A stretch of DNA of 64,000 nucleotides from JASLEW01 sp035544895 (GCA_035544895.1 DASZZM010000031.1:62001-126000); one strand, 5' to 3'; numbered from the stretch's first letter, positions 29,961 to 38,078 are shown. Notes: generated by a model from the letters alone, not told the origin. Translations and numbers: made by a program.

Positions 29961-31772
29961 ATGGCCTACCAGGTCTTAGCCCGCAAGTGGCGCCCCCAGA
30001 ACTTCGCGAGTCTCGTCGGCCAGCAGCCGATCGTGACCGCGTTGCGCAATGCCCTGCTCGAGGGGCGCATCGCGCAGGCCTATCTGTTCTCGGGGATCCG
30101 CGGCGTCGGCAAGACCACGGCGGCTCGGGTCCTCGCCAAGGCGCTGAACTGCGAACGCGGTCCCGCCGCCGATCCCTGCAACGAGTGCACCGCCTGCATC
30201 GAGATCACCCGCGGCTCGGACCTCGACGTCATAGAGGTTGACGCCGCCACCTATTCCAAGGTCGAGCAGGTCCGCGAGCTGACCGAAAGCTTGAAGTACG
30301 GTCCGGCGCGCGACCGCTACAAGGTCGTGGTGCTCGACGAGATCCATCGCTTGTCGCGCCAGGCTTTCGACGCCCTGCTGAAGATCGTCGAGGAGCCGCC
30401 TCCGCACCTGGTGTTCATCTTCGCCACGACCGAGATCGAGGCGGTCCCGGCGACCATCCTGTCGCGCTGCCAGGAGCTCCACTTCCGGCGCGTCCCCGGC
30501 CAGGAAGTCGCCGCGCTGCTGCACGAGATCTGCGCCGCCGAATCGATCCAGGCGAGCGACGCGGCTCTCCGGCTGGTAGCGCGCGCCGGCGAGGGCAGCG
30601 TGCGCGACGCGGTGGCCCTGCTCGACCAGCTTGCCACCTTCGGCTCCGGCACAATCACCGACGATGCCGCCGTCCACCTCTTGGGCGGCCTCGACGTCGC
30701 GCTGTTTCGCCAGCTCCTCGCCGCGATCCTTGCCGGCGATGCCGCCGGCGTGGCCGGCCTGGCGCGGCACATCGAAGAGGAGGGCTGGGATCCACGTCAT
30801 GTCTACTCGCAGTTCCTCGGCTTCTGCCGCGATGCCCTGCACCTGGCGCTCGGCGGCCGGCCGGACCAGGTCGACATGTCGCTCGAAGAGGCCGAGGCCC
30901 TGGCGGCGGCGGCGCGCGGAGCGGGCTACGAGAATCTCCTGCGCATGCTCAACCAGCTGCTGGCCAGCGAGGCCGTCGTCCGGCGCAGCGAGAGCGGCGC
31001 GCTCGCGGTCGAGATTGCCTGGCTGCGCGCCGCCGAGCTGCCGAAGCTGACGAGAGTCGAGGAGCTGCTCGGGGGCGCACGCATTCCGGAATCGCCGGCC
31101 GCGGGCGTCTCCGGGGGTGCGGCCACCCCCGGCCGGCGCGGCGGCGAGAGTGGGCCCCCCGCGCAGGGTCCCTCGCCCGCGCTGGCGTCGGGCGCCCCGG
31201 GGCTTGGCGCCGCGCCGGAGTCAGCGGCGCCGGGTCCCAACCCACCTGTTGGATCGGCGACGCCGAATGCTGACTCAGCGGTTGGAGCGGGCGCGCCGGT
31301 AGCCGGGGCGGCGGATCGCAACCTCATCGGGCGTTTCCTCGAAGAGATCAGCAAGCGCAAGCAACCGCTCGCCGCGCACCTCGAAGGCGCCGAGGACCTG
31401 CGATTCGAAGACGGCCGGCTGGTGGTCGTGCTGCCGCCCGGCGACACCTACCTCGGCGCCCGGTTGCGGCAGCCTGCCAACCGCCAGGTCATCGAGGAGG
31501 CAATTGCCAAGGTCTGGGGCCCCGATACCGGCTGGGAATGTGCGGCAGGCCAGGGTGCCGCCGCCCAGTCCGCCCGCGCGAGCTCGCCGTCCACTGCCAG
31601 CTCGGCAACCCCGGCAACCCCTGGGGCCATCGGGTTGGAAGGGCGCGAGGCTGCCGCCGGCACCACCACCGCCGTCGCCATCGAGTCGAACCCGACGGTG
31701 CAGACCATCCTCGACATCTTCGGCGGCAGGGTCGAGAGAGTTGAAGAGCACGGCAGCCCGAGAGAGGATTGA
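29961..31772 (+). CDS. dnaX: DNA polymerase III subunits gamma/tau
   Basis: AAA+ clamp-loader subunit, 603 residues. YQVLARKWRPQNFASLVGQ, Walker A GIRGVGKTTAARVLAKALNC, a four-Cys zinc module (C-x8-C-x2-C-x2-C), Walker B VVLDEIHRLSRQAFDALLKIVEEPP and sensor ATTEIEAVPATILSRCQ. A Pro/Ala/Gly-rich linker occupies about 375-445. I see no run of A residues that would program the gamma-form frameshift. It starts 11 bp after the SRP RNA and is followed by ybaB and recR. Confidence 0.96.
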   Translation: MAYQVLARKWRPQNFASLVGQQPIVTALRNALLEGRIAQAYLFSGIRGVGKTTAARVLAKALNCERGPAADPCNECTACIEITRGSDLDVIEVDAATYSKVEQVRELTESLKYGPARDRYKVVVLDEIHRLSRQAFDALLKIVEEPPPHLVFIFATTEIEAVPATILSRCQELHFRRVPGQEVAALLHEICAAESIQASDAALRLVARAGEGSVRDAVALLDQLATFGSGTITDDAAVHLLGGLDVALFRQLLAAILAGDAAGVAGLARHIEEEGWDPRHVYSQFLGFCRDALHLALGGRPDQVDMSLEEAEALAAAARGAGYENLLRMLNQLLASEAVVRRSESGALAVEIAWLRAAELPKLTRVEELLGGARIPESPAAGVSGGAATPGRRGGESGPPAQGPSPALASGAPGLGAAPESAAPGPNPPVGSATPNADSAVGAGAPVAGAADRNLIGRFLEEISKRKQPLAAHLEGAEDLRFEDGRLVVVLPPGDTYLGARLRQPANRQVIEEAIAKVWGPDTGWECAAGQGAAAQSARASSPSTASSATPATPGAIGLEGREAAAGTTTAVAIESNPTVQTILDIFGGRVERVEEHGSPRED

Positions 31773-31776
31773 GTCG

Positions 31777-32076
31777 ATGAGCAGCATGCAAAAGCTGATG
31801 AAGCAGGCCCAGGAGATGCTGGAGCGCCAGCAGCGGGAGCTCTCCGAGCTCGTCGTCGAGGCGAGCGTCGGCGGCGGCATGGTGTCGGTCAAGATGACCG
31901 GCCACAAGCAGCTCTCCGCGGTCAAGATCGATCCCGAGGCCATGGACAAGGACGACCCTTCCATGCTGGAAGACCTGATCATCGCCGCCGTCAACGAGGC
32001 AGGCCGCAAGGTCGAAGAGATGATGCAGGGACGGCTGGGGGCCATGGCGGCCGGGCTGCCCGGACTCTTCCCCTGA
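31777..32076 (+). CDS. ybaB: YbaB/EbfC-type nucleoid-associated protein
   Basis: 99 residues starting 5 bp after the dnaX stop (MSSMQKLMKQAQEMLERQQRELSEL). The VEASVGGGMVSVKMTGHKQLSAVKIDPEAM hairpin and DPSMLEDLIIAAVNEAGRKVEEMMQ helix are the family pattern. DNA-binding dimer, conserved between dnaX and recR. Confidence 0.94.
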   Translation: MSSMQKLMKQAQEMLERQQRELSELVVEASVGGGMVSVKMTGHKQLSAVKIDPEAMDKDDPSMLEDLIIAAVNEAGRKVEEMMQGRLGAMAAGLPGLFP

Positions 32077-32678
32077 GCGCCGTCTTCTCACGGCCGTCCG
32101 ATCCGCTGGCGCGGCTCGTCGGCGAGCTCTCGCGCCTGCCGGGCATAGGTCCCAAGACGGCGACCCGGCTCGCCCATTTCCTGCTCAGGGTGCCTGCCGC
32201 GGAAGCCCACGCGCTCGCCCAGGCCATCGTCGAGGTCAAGGAGAAGCTCTTCCACTGCTCTCTTTGCAACGCCATTACCGCGGCCGATCCCTGTCGCTTC
32301 TGCTCCGACCCGCAACGTGACCGCGGCCAGATCTGCGTGGTCGAAGAGCCTTTCAACATCGAGCCGATCGAGCGCACGCGCGAGTTCCACGGCCTCTACC
32401 ACGTGCTGCTGGGAGCCCTCTCGCCGCACCGTGGTATCGGCCCCGACCGGCTTGCCATTCCCGCGCTCCTCGCGCGCCTCGATGGCATCCAGGAGGTCGT
32501 GCTCGCGACCAATCCGAATGTCGAAGGGGAGGCCACTGCCCTCTACCTGGCGCGGCTGCTCAAGCCGCGGGGCGTCAAGGTCACGCGCCTGGCCTTTGGC
32601 ATGCCGGTCGGCGGGGACATCGAATACACCGACGAGGTCACACTCGGCAGGTCGCTCGCCGGCCGGCGCGAAATGTGA
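32073..32678 (+). CDS. recR: recombination mediator RecR, apparent CTG start
   Basis: Helps RecO/RecF load RecA at gaps. The reading frame begins SAVFSRPSDPLARLVGELSRLPGIGPKTATRLAHFLL (helix-hairpin-helix), then the zinc finger CSLCNAITAADPCRFC, then the TOPRIM domain (ICVVEEPFNIEPIERTREFHGLYHVLLGALSP; ATNPNVEGEATALYLARLL). No ATG, GTG or TTG precedes residue 1 of the conserved region. The CTG at 32073 overlaps the ybaB stop (CTGA) and gives 201 residues, the normal RecR length. Confidence 0.92.
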   Translation: MSAVFSRPSDPLARLVGELSRLPGIGPKTATRLAHFLLRVPAAEAHALAQAIVEVKEKLFHCSLCNAITAADPCRFCSDPQRDRGQICVVEEPFNIEPIERTREFHGLYHVLLGALSPHRGIGPDRLAIPALLARLDGIQEVVLATNPNVEGEATALYLARLLKPRGVKVTRLAFGMPVGGDIEYTDEVTLGRSLAGRREM

Positions 32679-34009
32679 GCTTCGGCAAGCTCCTTCCCGG
32701 CATCGTCGCGCCGCCGCCGGGCCCGCGTTCGCGCCTCCTGTCGCGCGGCCTGGCCGCCGAAGCGCCAGGAGTCAATACCCTGAGCGGCGGCGCGCCGTCG
32801 CTCGTCTGGGAGGAAGCGCGCGGCGCCAATGTCCGCGACGTCGACGGCAACGTCTTCATCGATCTCACCTCCGGCTTCGGCGTCGCGTCGGTCGGTCATC
32901 GCCACCCGCGCGTGGTCGCCGCCGTGCGCCGGCAGGCGGGGCGCCTGTTGCACGGCCTCGGCGACGTACACGCCCATCCCTTGCGCATCGAGCTGGCCGC
33001 GCGACTCGCGCGCCTGGCGCCGATCGACACGCCGCTCGACGCGGCGCTCGAAGACGTGCCGCAGGTTTTCTTCGCCGTCTCCGGAGCGGAAGCGGTCGAA
33101 ATCGCGTTGAAGACCGCTCTCGCCGCGACCGCCAGCCCCGGGGTGGTTGCCTTCGAGCCCTCTTACCATGGCCTGACCCTGGGCGCGCTTGCCGTCACCT
33201 CGCGCCCGGAGTTCCGCGCCCCCTTCGCCGCGCATCTGCACTCGCACGTGCGCCGCCTGCCCTTCGGCTGCCCACCTTCCCTGATCGCCGCCGAGCTGCG
33301 GCGGTATCGGAGCCATGGGAGCCATGGGAGCCAGGGGCGCCATGGGGTCCGGACCGTGATCGTCGAGCCCATCGTGGGCCGTGAGGGCGTGCTCCTGCCG
33401 CCGGCGGGGTGGCTCGCCGAGGTCTCCAGCCTGTGCCGTGCGGCGGGCGCGCTGCTGATCGCCGACGAGATCTTCACCGGCTTCGGCCGAACCGGCAGCC
33501 TGTTCGCGGTCGAGGCCGAAGGAGTGCGCCCCGACCTCCTGTGCTGCGGCAAGGCCCTAGGCGGCGGCCTGCCGATCGCGGCGGTGCTCGGCCGCCGGTC
33601 TCTTTTCCGTTGCTGGCAGACCGCGGGAGAGGCACTTCATACCTCGACTTTCCTCGCCAACCCGCTGGCTTGCGCCGCCGCCTTGGCGGTGCTCGACATC
33701 TTCGCCGGTGAGGGGCTGAGCGCGCGCGCCGCCGAGCTTGGCTCGGCCCTCGGGCGGCGGCTCGCCGGCTGGCCGGACCGCTTTCCTTCGCTGGCGGCGG
33801 CGCGTGGCCGCGGCTTCCTCTGGGGGCTCGAAATGCAATCCCGCGCCGCCGCCGCCCGCACCGTCGCCGCCGCCCTCGGCCGCGGTCTCCTGGTCCTCGC
33901 CGGCGGCCCGCAAGGGCGCGTCGTCCAGCTCGTCCCTCCGCTGACCATCACCAAGTCTCAGCTGCGCGCCGCTCTCGACATCCTGGAAGAGGTCCTGGCC
34001 ACGCTCTAG
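32675..34009 (+). CDS. class III PLP-dependent aminotransferase
   Basis: 444 residues, GTG start overlapping the recR stop by 4 bp. Fold-type I signatures: VRDVDGNVFIDLTSGFGVASVGHRHP, FFAVSGAEAVEIALK, the SYHGLTLGAL loop, TVIVEPIVGREGV, LLIADEIFTGFGRTGS and the PLP Lys in DLLCCGKALGGGLPIA. It resembles 4-aminobutyrate/acetylornithine-type aminotransferases, but the donor cannot be named. An odd Ser-His-Gly insert (residues about 211-222) comes from a GCCATGGGA micro-repeat. Confidence 0.87.
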   Translation: MSFGKLLPGIVAPPPGPRSRLLSRGLAAEAPGVNTLSGGAPSLVWEEARGANVRDVDGNVFIDLTSGFGVASVGHRHPRVVAAVRRQAGRLLHGLGDVHAHPLRIELAARLARLAPIDTPLDAALEDVPQVFFAVSGAEAVEIALKTALAATASPGVVAFEPSYHGLTLGALAVTSRPEFRAPFAAHLHSHVRRLPFGCPPSLIAAELRRYRSHGSHGSQGRHGVRTVIVEPIVGREGVLLPPAGWLAEVSSLCRAAGALLIADEIFTGFGRTGSLFAVEAEGVRPDLLCCGKALGGGLPIAAVLGRRSLFRCWQTAGEALHTSTFLANPLACAAALAVLDIFAGEGLSARAAELGSALGRRLAGWPDRFPSLAAARGRGFLWGLEMQSRAAAARTVAAALGRGLLVLAGGPQGRVVQLVPPLTITKSQLRAALDILEEVLATL

Positions 34010-34010
34010 A

Positions 34011-34589
34011 ATGCCCGGCATGCCGGCAGGCCAAGGCTTCAAAGTCGCCTTCATCGGCAGCCACGGCGTCGGCAAGACGACTCTGTGCTACGGCCTCGCC
34101 GCCCGCCTCAAGGCGCGCGACGTGGCTGTCGAGCTGGTGCACGAGGTGGCCCGCCGCTGCCCGCTGCCGATCAACCAGGAGACCTCGGTCGCGGCTCAGA
34201 CTTGGATCCTGCATACCCAGATCGCCGAGGAGGCGATCGCACTATCACGCTATCCGGTGGTGCTCTGCGACCGCAGCGTGCTCGACAACTACGTCTACCT
34301 GTTGCTCGCGGCCGGCCGGCAAGATGGGCTCGAACCTCTTATCGCGTCCTGGATGCGCAGCTACGGCCTTCTCCTGCACGTGCCCATCGTCGACGCGCCG
34401 AGCCCCGATGGCGTCCGCTCCGCGGATCCGGCCTTCCAGCGGGCCGTGGAAGACCGGCTTTGCCGCGAGCTCGACGAGAGGGGGGTCGCCGCCCTGTCCC
34501 TCGATCCCGCTCAGCGCCCATCCTGGCTCGAAACCGCCGAGCAAGAGATCTGGCAGCGCCTGCGGCCCGCGCAGCTCGAGCTTCTCTAG
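34011..34589 (+). CDS. P-loop ATPase/kinase-like protein (AAA_28/NadR-like)
   Basis: 192 residues. KVAFIGSHGVGKTTLCYGLAARL is a classical Walker A. VELVHEVARRCPLPINQETSVAAQTWILHTQ and YPVVLCDRSVLDNYVYLL match the AAA_28/NadR-type fold, in which the CDR/VLDN segment is Walker B-like. The substrate is unknown. It starts 1 bp after the aminotransferase stop (a second ATG is three codons in), so it is in the same operon. Confidence 0.78.
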   Translation: MPGMPAGQGFKVAFIGSHGVGKTTLCYGLAARLKARDVAVELVHEVARRCPLPINQETSVAAQTWILHTQIAEEAIALSRYPVVLCDRSVLDNYVYLLLAAGRQDGLEPLIASWMRSYGLLLHVPIVDAPSPDGVRSADPAFQRAVEDRLCRELDERGVAALSLDPAQRPSWLETAEQEIWQRLRPAQLELL

Positions 34590-34616
34590 CCTCGAACGAA
34601 ACTCACCTGCCCTGAG

Positions 34617-34692
34617 AGGGAGGGGGCGTCCCCTTCCCCCCCGGAGGGGAGGGAAGGGGATCGAGGGGTTGCGGGGGGCGATCCAATAGATG
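34617..34692 (+). repeat. dispersed palindromic intergenic repeat, copy 2 (short form)
   Basis: Begins GGGAGGGGGCGTCCCC and ends TTGCGGGGGGCGATCCAATAGATGC like the others. It lacks the inner CCGCCGGG/CCCGGCGG hairpin, keeping only the outer CCCCTTCCC/GGGAAGGGG stem. Lies behind the P-loop gene. Confidence 0.75.
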
Positions 34693-34739
34693 CTTCGAGT
34701 AGTCCTCCACCGCCAGGCCACAGAGCTGTTTCAGCTACA

Positions 34740-35756
34740 ATGATCCGCGTCTTGACGACGGAGCAGATCCTTCGGCGGTGGGAGAGTTTCTCCCACTTCA
34801 CAGACGCGCAGATCGAGAAACTGGCGCGCTGCGTCGAGCACCGTCTGCTGCCGGCCGGCACGACTGTCATCAAGGAGGGAGAGACGACCTCGGATGCTTT
34901 CGTCATCGCCGCCGGCGGCGTGCGCATCCAGCGAAAGACCCCCTACGGACTGTTCACTCTCGCCACCCTCTCCCCCGGCCAGCTCTTCGGCGAGACTGGC
35001 TTCGTCGACGGCCACTCGCGCTCCGGCGATGCCGTCACCATCGCCGAGACCGCGCTCCTGGCTCTCGACGGCGCCGCCCTGGCGCGCCGCATCGAGGACG
35101 ATCAAGGCTTCAGCGTTGCCATCTACTGGACCTTCTGGAAGAGCCTCTCCGCCAAGCTGCGCCAGACCAACGAGCAGCTCTCCAGGTTCTTCTCGGAAAC
35201 CGGCAAGCCAGCCGCGGCCCAGCCGCCGACCGCCAAGATCGCCACCGGCGAGTTTCGCGTCGACCTCGCTGCCAAGCGCAAGCTGTTCCAGGAGCAGAAG
35301 CTTTCCAGCCTGGAGATCAACTTCCTCTCCTCGCTGTCGCGCGAAAAGAAGTTCGCGCCCTACCAGCCGATCTTTCGCGAAGGAGAGCCGGGCCACGAGA
35401 TGTATGTCCTGCTCGAGGGCAAGGTGATGATCAGCAAATTCATCCCCGGCGCCGGAGAGGAGGCGCTGGCGTTCCTCGAGCGCGGCGACTACTTCGGCGA
35501 GATGGCGCTGATCGACAACGCCGCCCGTTCTGCCGATGCCAAGGCCCACGAGGGCGGCGCGGTGGTCCTGGCCATCCCGCGCGAAGTCCTGGAGGGCATC
35601 CTCGACATCCACAAAGTCTCTTCGCCGCGCCTGCTCAAGATCCTTTGCACCCTGGTGGCGGGCAGGCTGCGCGAGCTCGACGACAAGATCATCGGCTGGT
35701 TCATTCTGGCAGGGGGCTCCGCGACCGGCTGGCCGGTGGATCGCCGGCGAGCCTAG
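34740..35756 (+). CDS. protein with two cyclic-nucleotide-binding-type domains
   Basis: 338 residues. Domain 1 (about 1-120): FTDAQIEKLARCVEHRLLPAGTTVIKEGETTSDAFVIAAGGVRI and LSPGQLFGETGFVDGHSRSGDAVTIAETALLAL. Domain 2 (about 190-320): FAPYQPIFREGEPGHEMYVLLEGKVMISKF and FLERGDYFGEMALIDNAARSADAKAHEGG. Both keep the FGE phosphate-binding loop, but domain 1 has SRSGDAV where an invariant Arg is expected. No effector domain is attached, so it may be a sensor or scaffold. Confidence 0.85.
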   Translation: MIRVLTTEQILRRWESFSHFTDAQIEKLARCVEHRLLPAGTTVIKEGETTSDAFVIAAGGVRIQRKTPYGLFTLATLSPGQLFGETGFVDGHSRSGDAVTIAETALLALDGAALARRIEDDQGFSVAIYWTFWKSLSAKLRQTNEQLSRFFSETGKPAAAQPPTAKIATGEFRVDLAAKRKLFQEQKLSSLEINFLSSLSREKKFAPYQPIFREGEPGHEMYVLLEGKVMISKFIPGAGEEALAFLERGDYFGEMALIDNAARSADAKAHEGGAVVLAIPREVLEGILDIHKVSSPRLLKILCTLVAGRLRELDDKIIGWFILAGGSATGWPVDRRRA

Positions 35757-35763
35757 TGTCCCG

Positions 35764-36858
35764 CTAGTTGTCGCTCCCCCGGTGGCTCGCGCCAGCCTTG
35801 GCCAGCGCCTTGCCGACCAGCGCTCCCAGGGGCAGCCCGGCCCGTTCGCCGGCGTCGAACCATCCTGCCTCGGATCCTTCGCCAACCTCATCGCCGCCGT
35901 GCAGGTCCGCGCGGTGCACCGCGACCATCAGGTGGCGATAGGTGATGCCGTGGCGCACCACGCCGAGCCCGGGGCCGAGCGCCCAGCGGCCGCCGTATTT
36001 GTCCGCCAGCGCTCTCTCAGGCTGCGGCGGAGCCGGTCCTCGCGGGTGTTCCACTTCCACCCATGGCAGCTCCCAGGTTCCGCCGAGGAGCGGGTCGCCC
36101 GCGGAGCGGCGGAACAGCAGGATCCGGCCGCGGCTTTCGACCACCGCGACGATGAGACGATGACGCTCGCTTCCGCGCCGCGGCCGGGGTGAGGGGAAGC
36201 GCTCCGGGTCGCCCTGCCCGGCGGCGCGGCACCCGTTGCGCAGCGGGCAGCGCGGGCATTTCGGCCGCCGCGGCGAGCAGATCGTGGCTCCGAGCTCCAT
36301 CAGCGCCTGGTTGCTGTCTCCCGGCCGCCCGCCGGCGAGGAGCGCCGCGGCGGCGGCGAGCAGCTTCTCCCGGCCCTGCCTGGACCTGGGGTCCTCCTGC
36401 GCGGCGAGGAAACGCGACAGGACCCTCGCGACATTGCCGTCCAGCACCGGAACCGGCGCCGCGAAGGCGATGCTCGCCACCGCCGCGGCCGTATAGGCTC
36501 CCACTCCCGGCAGCGCCCGCCAACCCTCGACGCTGGCCGGGAAGACGGGGCCGCCTCCCGCCTGCCTTTCCGCGCTCCCGGCCAGCGTGCGCGCGGCCGC
36601 GTGCAGCTGCCGAGCGCGCCGGTAGTAACCGAGGCCCGACCAGGCCGCCAGCACCTCTTCGACAGGCGCGCCCGCCAGCTCTTCGACGGTTGGAAACCGG
36701 GCCAGAAAGCGCTCGTAGTAGGGAATCACGACCTCGGCGCGGGTCTGCTGCAGCATCACCTCGGACACCCAGATCCGAAATGGATCTCGCGTGCGCCGCC
36801 AAGGCAGATCGCGACGGTTCTGATCGAACCAGGCCACCAGGTCTTCCGCGTACCCCAT
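35764..36858 (-). CDS. mutY: A/G-specific adenine glycosylase
   Basis: Removes adenine mispaired with 8-oxoguanine. 364 residues: WFDQNRRDLPWRRTRDPFRIWVSEVMLQQTRAEVV (catalytic Glu in SEVMLQQT), LPGVGAYTAAAVASIAFAAPVPVLDGNVARVLSR (helix-hairpin-helix and catalytic Asp). The [4Fe-4S] cluster ligands are CSPRRPKCPRCPLRNGC, followed by a NUDIX-like C-terminal domain (RHRLIVAVVESRGRILLFRR, GGTWELPWVEVE). Converges with the cNMP protein (7-bp gap). A 34-36-bp tandem repeat lies upstream of its start. Confidence 0.94.
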   Translation of the reverse strand: MGYAEDLVAWFDQNRRDLPWRRTRDPFRIWVSEVMLQQTRAEVVIPYYERFLARFPTVEELAGAPVEEVLAAWSGLGYYRRARQLHAAARTLAGSAERQAGGGPVFPASVEGWRALPGVGAYTAAAVASIAFAAPVPVLDGNVARVLSRFLAAQEDPRSRQGREKLLAAAAALLAGGRPGDSNQALMELGATICSPRRPKCPRCPLRNGCRAAGQGDPERFPSPRPRRGSERHRLIVAVVESRGRILLFRRSAGDPLLGGTWELPWVEVEHPRGPAPPQPERALADKYGGRWALGPGLGVVRHGITYRHLMVAVHRADLHGGDEVGEGSEAGWFDAGERAGLPLGALVGKALAKAGASHRGSDN

Positions 36859-36925
36859 CGCGCCAGTCTACGTTGGGAGGCAGCCAATTTGGCAGCATCC
36901 AGGCGTAGGCTGAAAGAGGGAATCC

Positions 36926-37049
36926 GACGCGCCCCAGGGCAGTTGCCGGGCAATTGATCGGGCGCGCCCTGGGCAGTCGCCGGGCGATTGATCGGGCGCG
37001 CCCAGGGCACTTGCCGGGCAATTTGATCAGGCGCGCCCGGCATCCGCCG
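36926..37049. repeat. 34-36-bp tandem repeat upstream of mutY
   Basis: About 3.5 imperfect units of the form GGCGCGCCC-AGGGCA-NTTGCCGGGCAA-TTGATC. Each unit itself contains small palindromes (GGGCGCGCCC, TTGCCGGGCAA). It begins 68 bp upstream of the mutY start and ends where the first structured element (37070) begins. Confidence 0.8.
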
Positions 37050-37069
37050 GGCGCTTAGGGGGGTAAAAC

Positions 37070-37218
37070 GGGAGGAGAGTCCTGTTCTGGTGGTTGGAGT
37101 TTGTGGCTCTACCCCTGTTCGTTAGGGGACTTTGGCGAGTCGAAAAGAGGACGAAGGTCGCGTGAGCGGCCTCGGGTATTGGTGGGGCTGAAGTTGGTGT
37201 GTCAGGGGTTCTCCTCCC
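37070..37218 (+). ncRNA. candidate structured RNA element, copy A
   Basis: Closing helix GGGAGGAGA (37070-37078) / TCTCCTCCC (37210-37218), extended inward by CCTG/CAGG. Inside: GTGGCTCTACCCCTGTTCGTT followed by AGGGGA, forming a CCCCT/AGGGG hairpin with a 7-nt loop. AAGAGGACGA and a second hairpin GGTCGC-GTGA-GCGGCC come next, then GGTGGGGCTG. The order is the same in copies B and C although most stems differ in sequence. Strand is assumed from the direction of the downstream genes. Confidence 0.55.
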
Positions 37219-37341
37219 TGGATCTTTCACTGCTATGGCCGCCAGAACCTGGCCTCGGAGGCGGTTATTCCCCCGGGGTGCCGGCGAGAGCCGAACCCAA
37301 GTTGCCAAATCGCCCTTACCCTTTTTTCAAGAGAGGAGACG

Positions 37342-37369
37342 GCGCTCCCGGTGTTTCCACCGGGAGCGC
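37342..37369. repeat. perfect 12-bp hairpin between elements A and B
   Basis: GCGCTCCCGGTG / CACCGGGAGCGC with a 4-nt loop (TTTC). A T-run lies upstream rather than downstream on the plus strand, so it is not a standard terminator in that direction. It ends 6 nt before the 5' side of element B. Confidence 0.7.
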
Positions 37370-37375
37370 TACACG

Positions 37376-37511
37376 GGGGAAGTTCCGTCTGTTGATGGGT
37401 TGTGTGGCTCTACCCCTGTTGTCTAGGGGATTTAGGCTGGGTCTTCAAGAGGTGAGATCTGATGATCTCTGAAGATGGCAGGCTGTTGCGTTGGCTGGTT
37501 GGAACCTCCCC
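37376..37511 (+). ncRNA. candidate structured RNA element, copy B
   Basis: Closing helix GGGGAAGTTCC (37376-37386) / GGAACCTCCCC (37501-37511), 10 of 11 pairs. Inside: GTGGCTCTACCCCTGTTGTCT followed by AGGGGA, then AAGAGGTGA, then hairpin GAGATC-TGAT-GATCTC, then GGCAGGCTG and TTGG. The GTTCC/GGAAC pair replaces the GTCCC/GGGAC pair of copy C, a compensatory change. Confidence 0.6.
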
Positions 37512-37646
37512 TCGTCAAGGTCTCTTTTATGCCCGATTTTAATGCAACCTCCGTGCCTGCTCGGCTGCCGTCCTTCTAGTTGGCCCGCCGGTGGCGGCCG
37601 CGAGGTATGAAACAGCGCTCGCTAACTGGCGTTGGCGGCCTCAGAT

Positions 37647-37796
37647 CTATCGGATCGCCCCCCGCGACCTGCCGGGAGTGCCGCCAATGGCGGGAGCGGC
37701 GGCCAACCCCTCGCGGATCCCCTTCCCATTTTTCCAGAGCCGCCGGGTCCCTGCCCGGCGGTTGCCGGGGGGGAAGGGGACGCCCCCTCCCCCCTC
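37647..37796 (-). repeat. dispersed palindromic intergenic repeat, copy 3 (inverted, with insert)
   Basis: Reverse-complement reading: GGAGGGGGCGTCCCC, the CCGCCGGG/CCCGGCGG hairpin, GGGAAGGGG. About 40 extra bases then interrupt the repeat before the conserved GTCGCGGGGGGCGATCCGATAGA end. It lies between structured elements B and C. Confidence 0.75.
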
Positions 37797-37943
37797 GCCG
37801 CAGTCTCCTTCCAGGCCTGCCGCCGCCCTCCGCGCCGTCCTCCCCGTCCCCGGGCCTGGCCGCGCCTGGACCTCACAGAGGACATCGGGCGTCCGGGCGC
37901 CGCCCCTGCCTCCATGCGCTGCCAGCCCCGAGAGGAGCTGGTA

Positions 37944-38078
37944 GGGAGGTCCCAGATTGGATTGGCTTGAGGCTCTACCCCTGTCAAATAGGGGAAACGC
38001 GGATGGCGGCTCAGAGGATGAGATCGGCTATGATCTCCAAACAAGGTAGGCTGATATCTGGTTGGGCTGGGACCTCCC
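37944..38078 (+). ncRNA. candidate structured RNA element, copy C
   Basis: Closing helix GGGAGGTCCCAG (37944-37955) / CTGGGACCTCCC (38067-38078), a perfect 12 bp. Inside: GGCTCTACCCCTGTCAAAT followed by AGGGGA, then CAGAGGATGA, then hairpin GAGATC-GGCTAT-GATCTC, then GGTAGGCTG. Element C ends 74 bp before the zinc-protease gene, so it could act as its leader. Confidence 0.6.

Noticed and set aside
36926..37049. CRISPR array
   Set aside because: The unit is nearly fully repetitive with no unique spacers, and there are no cas genes.
37101..37472. 123-codon open frame over structured elements A and B
   Set aside because: No Shine-Dalgarno, no motif, and it cuts through the helices of both elements. 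The similar short peptides it contains only reflect the repeated RNA element.
37455..37480. CTGATGA...GAA in element B resembling a hammerhead ribozyme core
   Set aside because: The core bases are not kept in copies A and C, and the segment is explained by the covarying GAGATC/GATCTC hairpin.
37070..38078. Retron msr-msd interpretation of the three elements
   Set aside because: Long closing stems resemble a1/a2 repeats, but no reverse transcriptase gene is encoded in the window.
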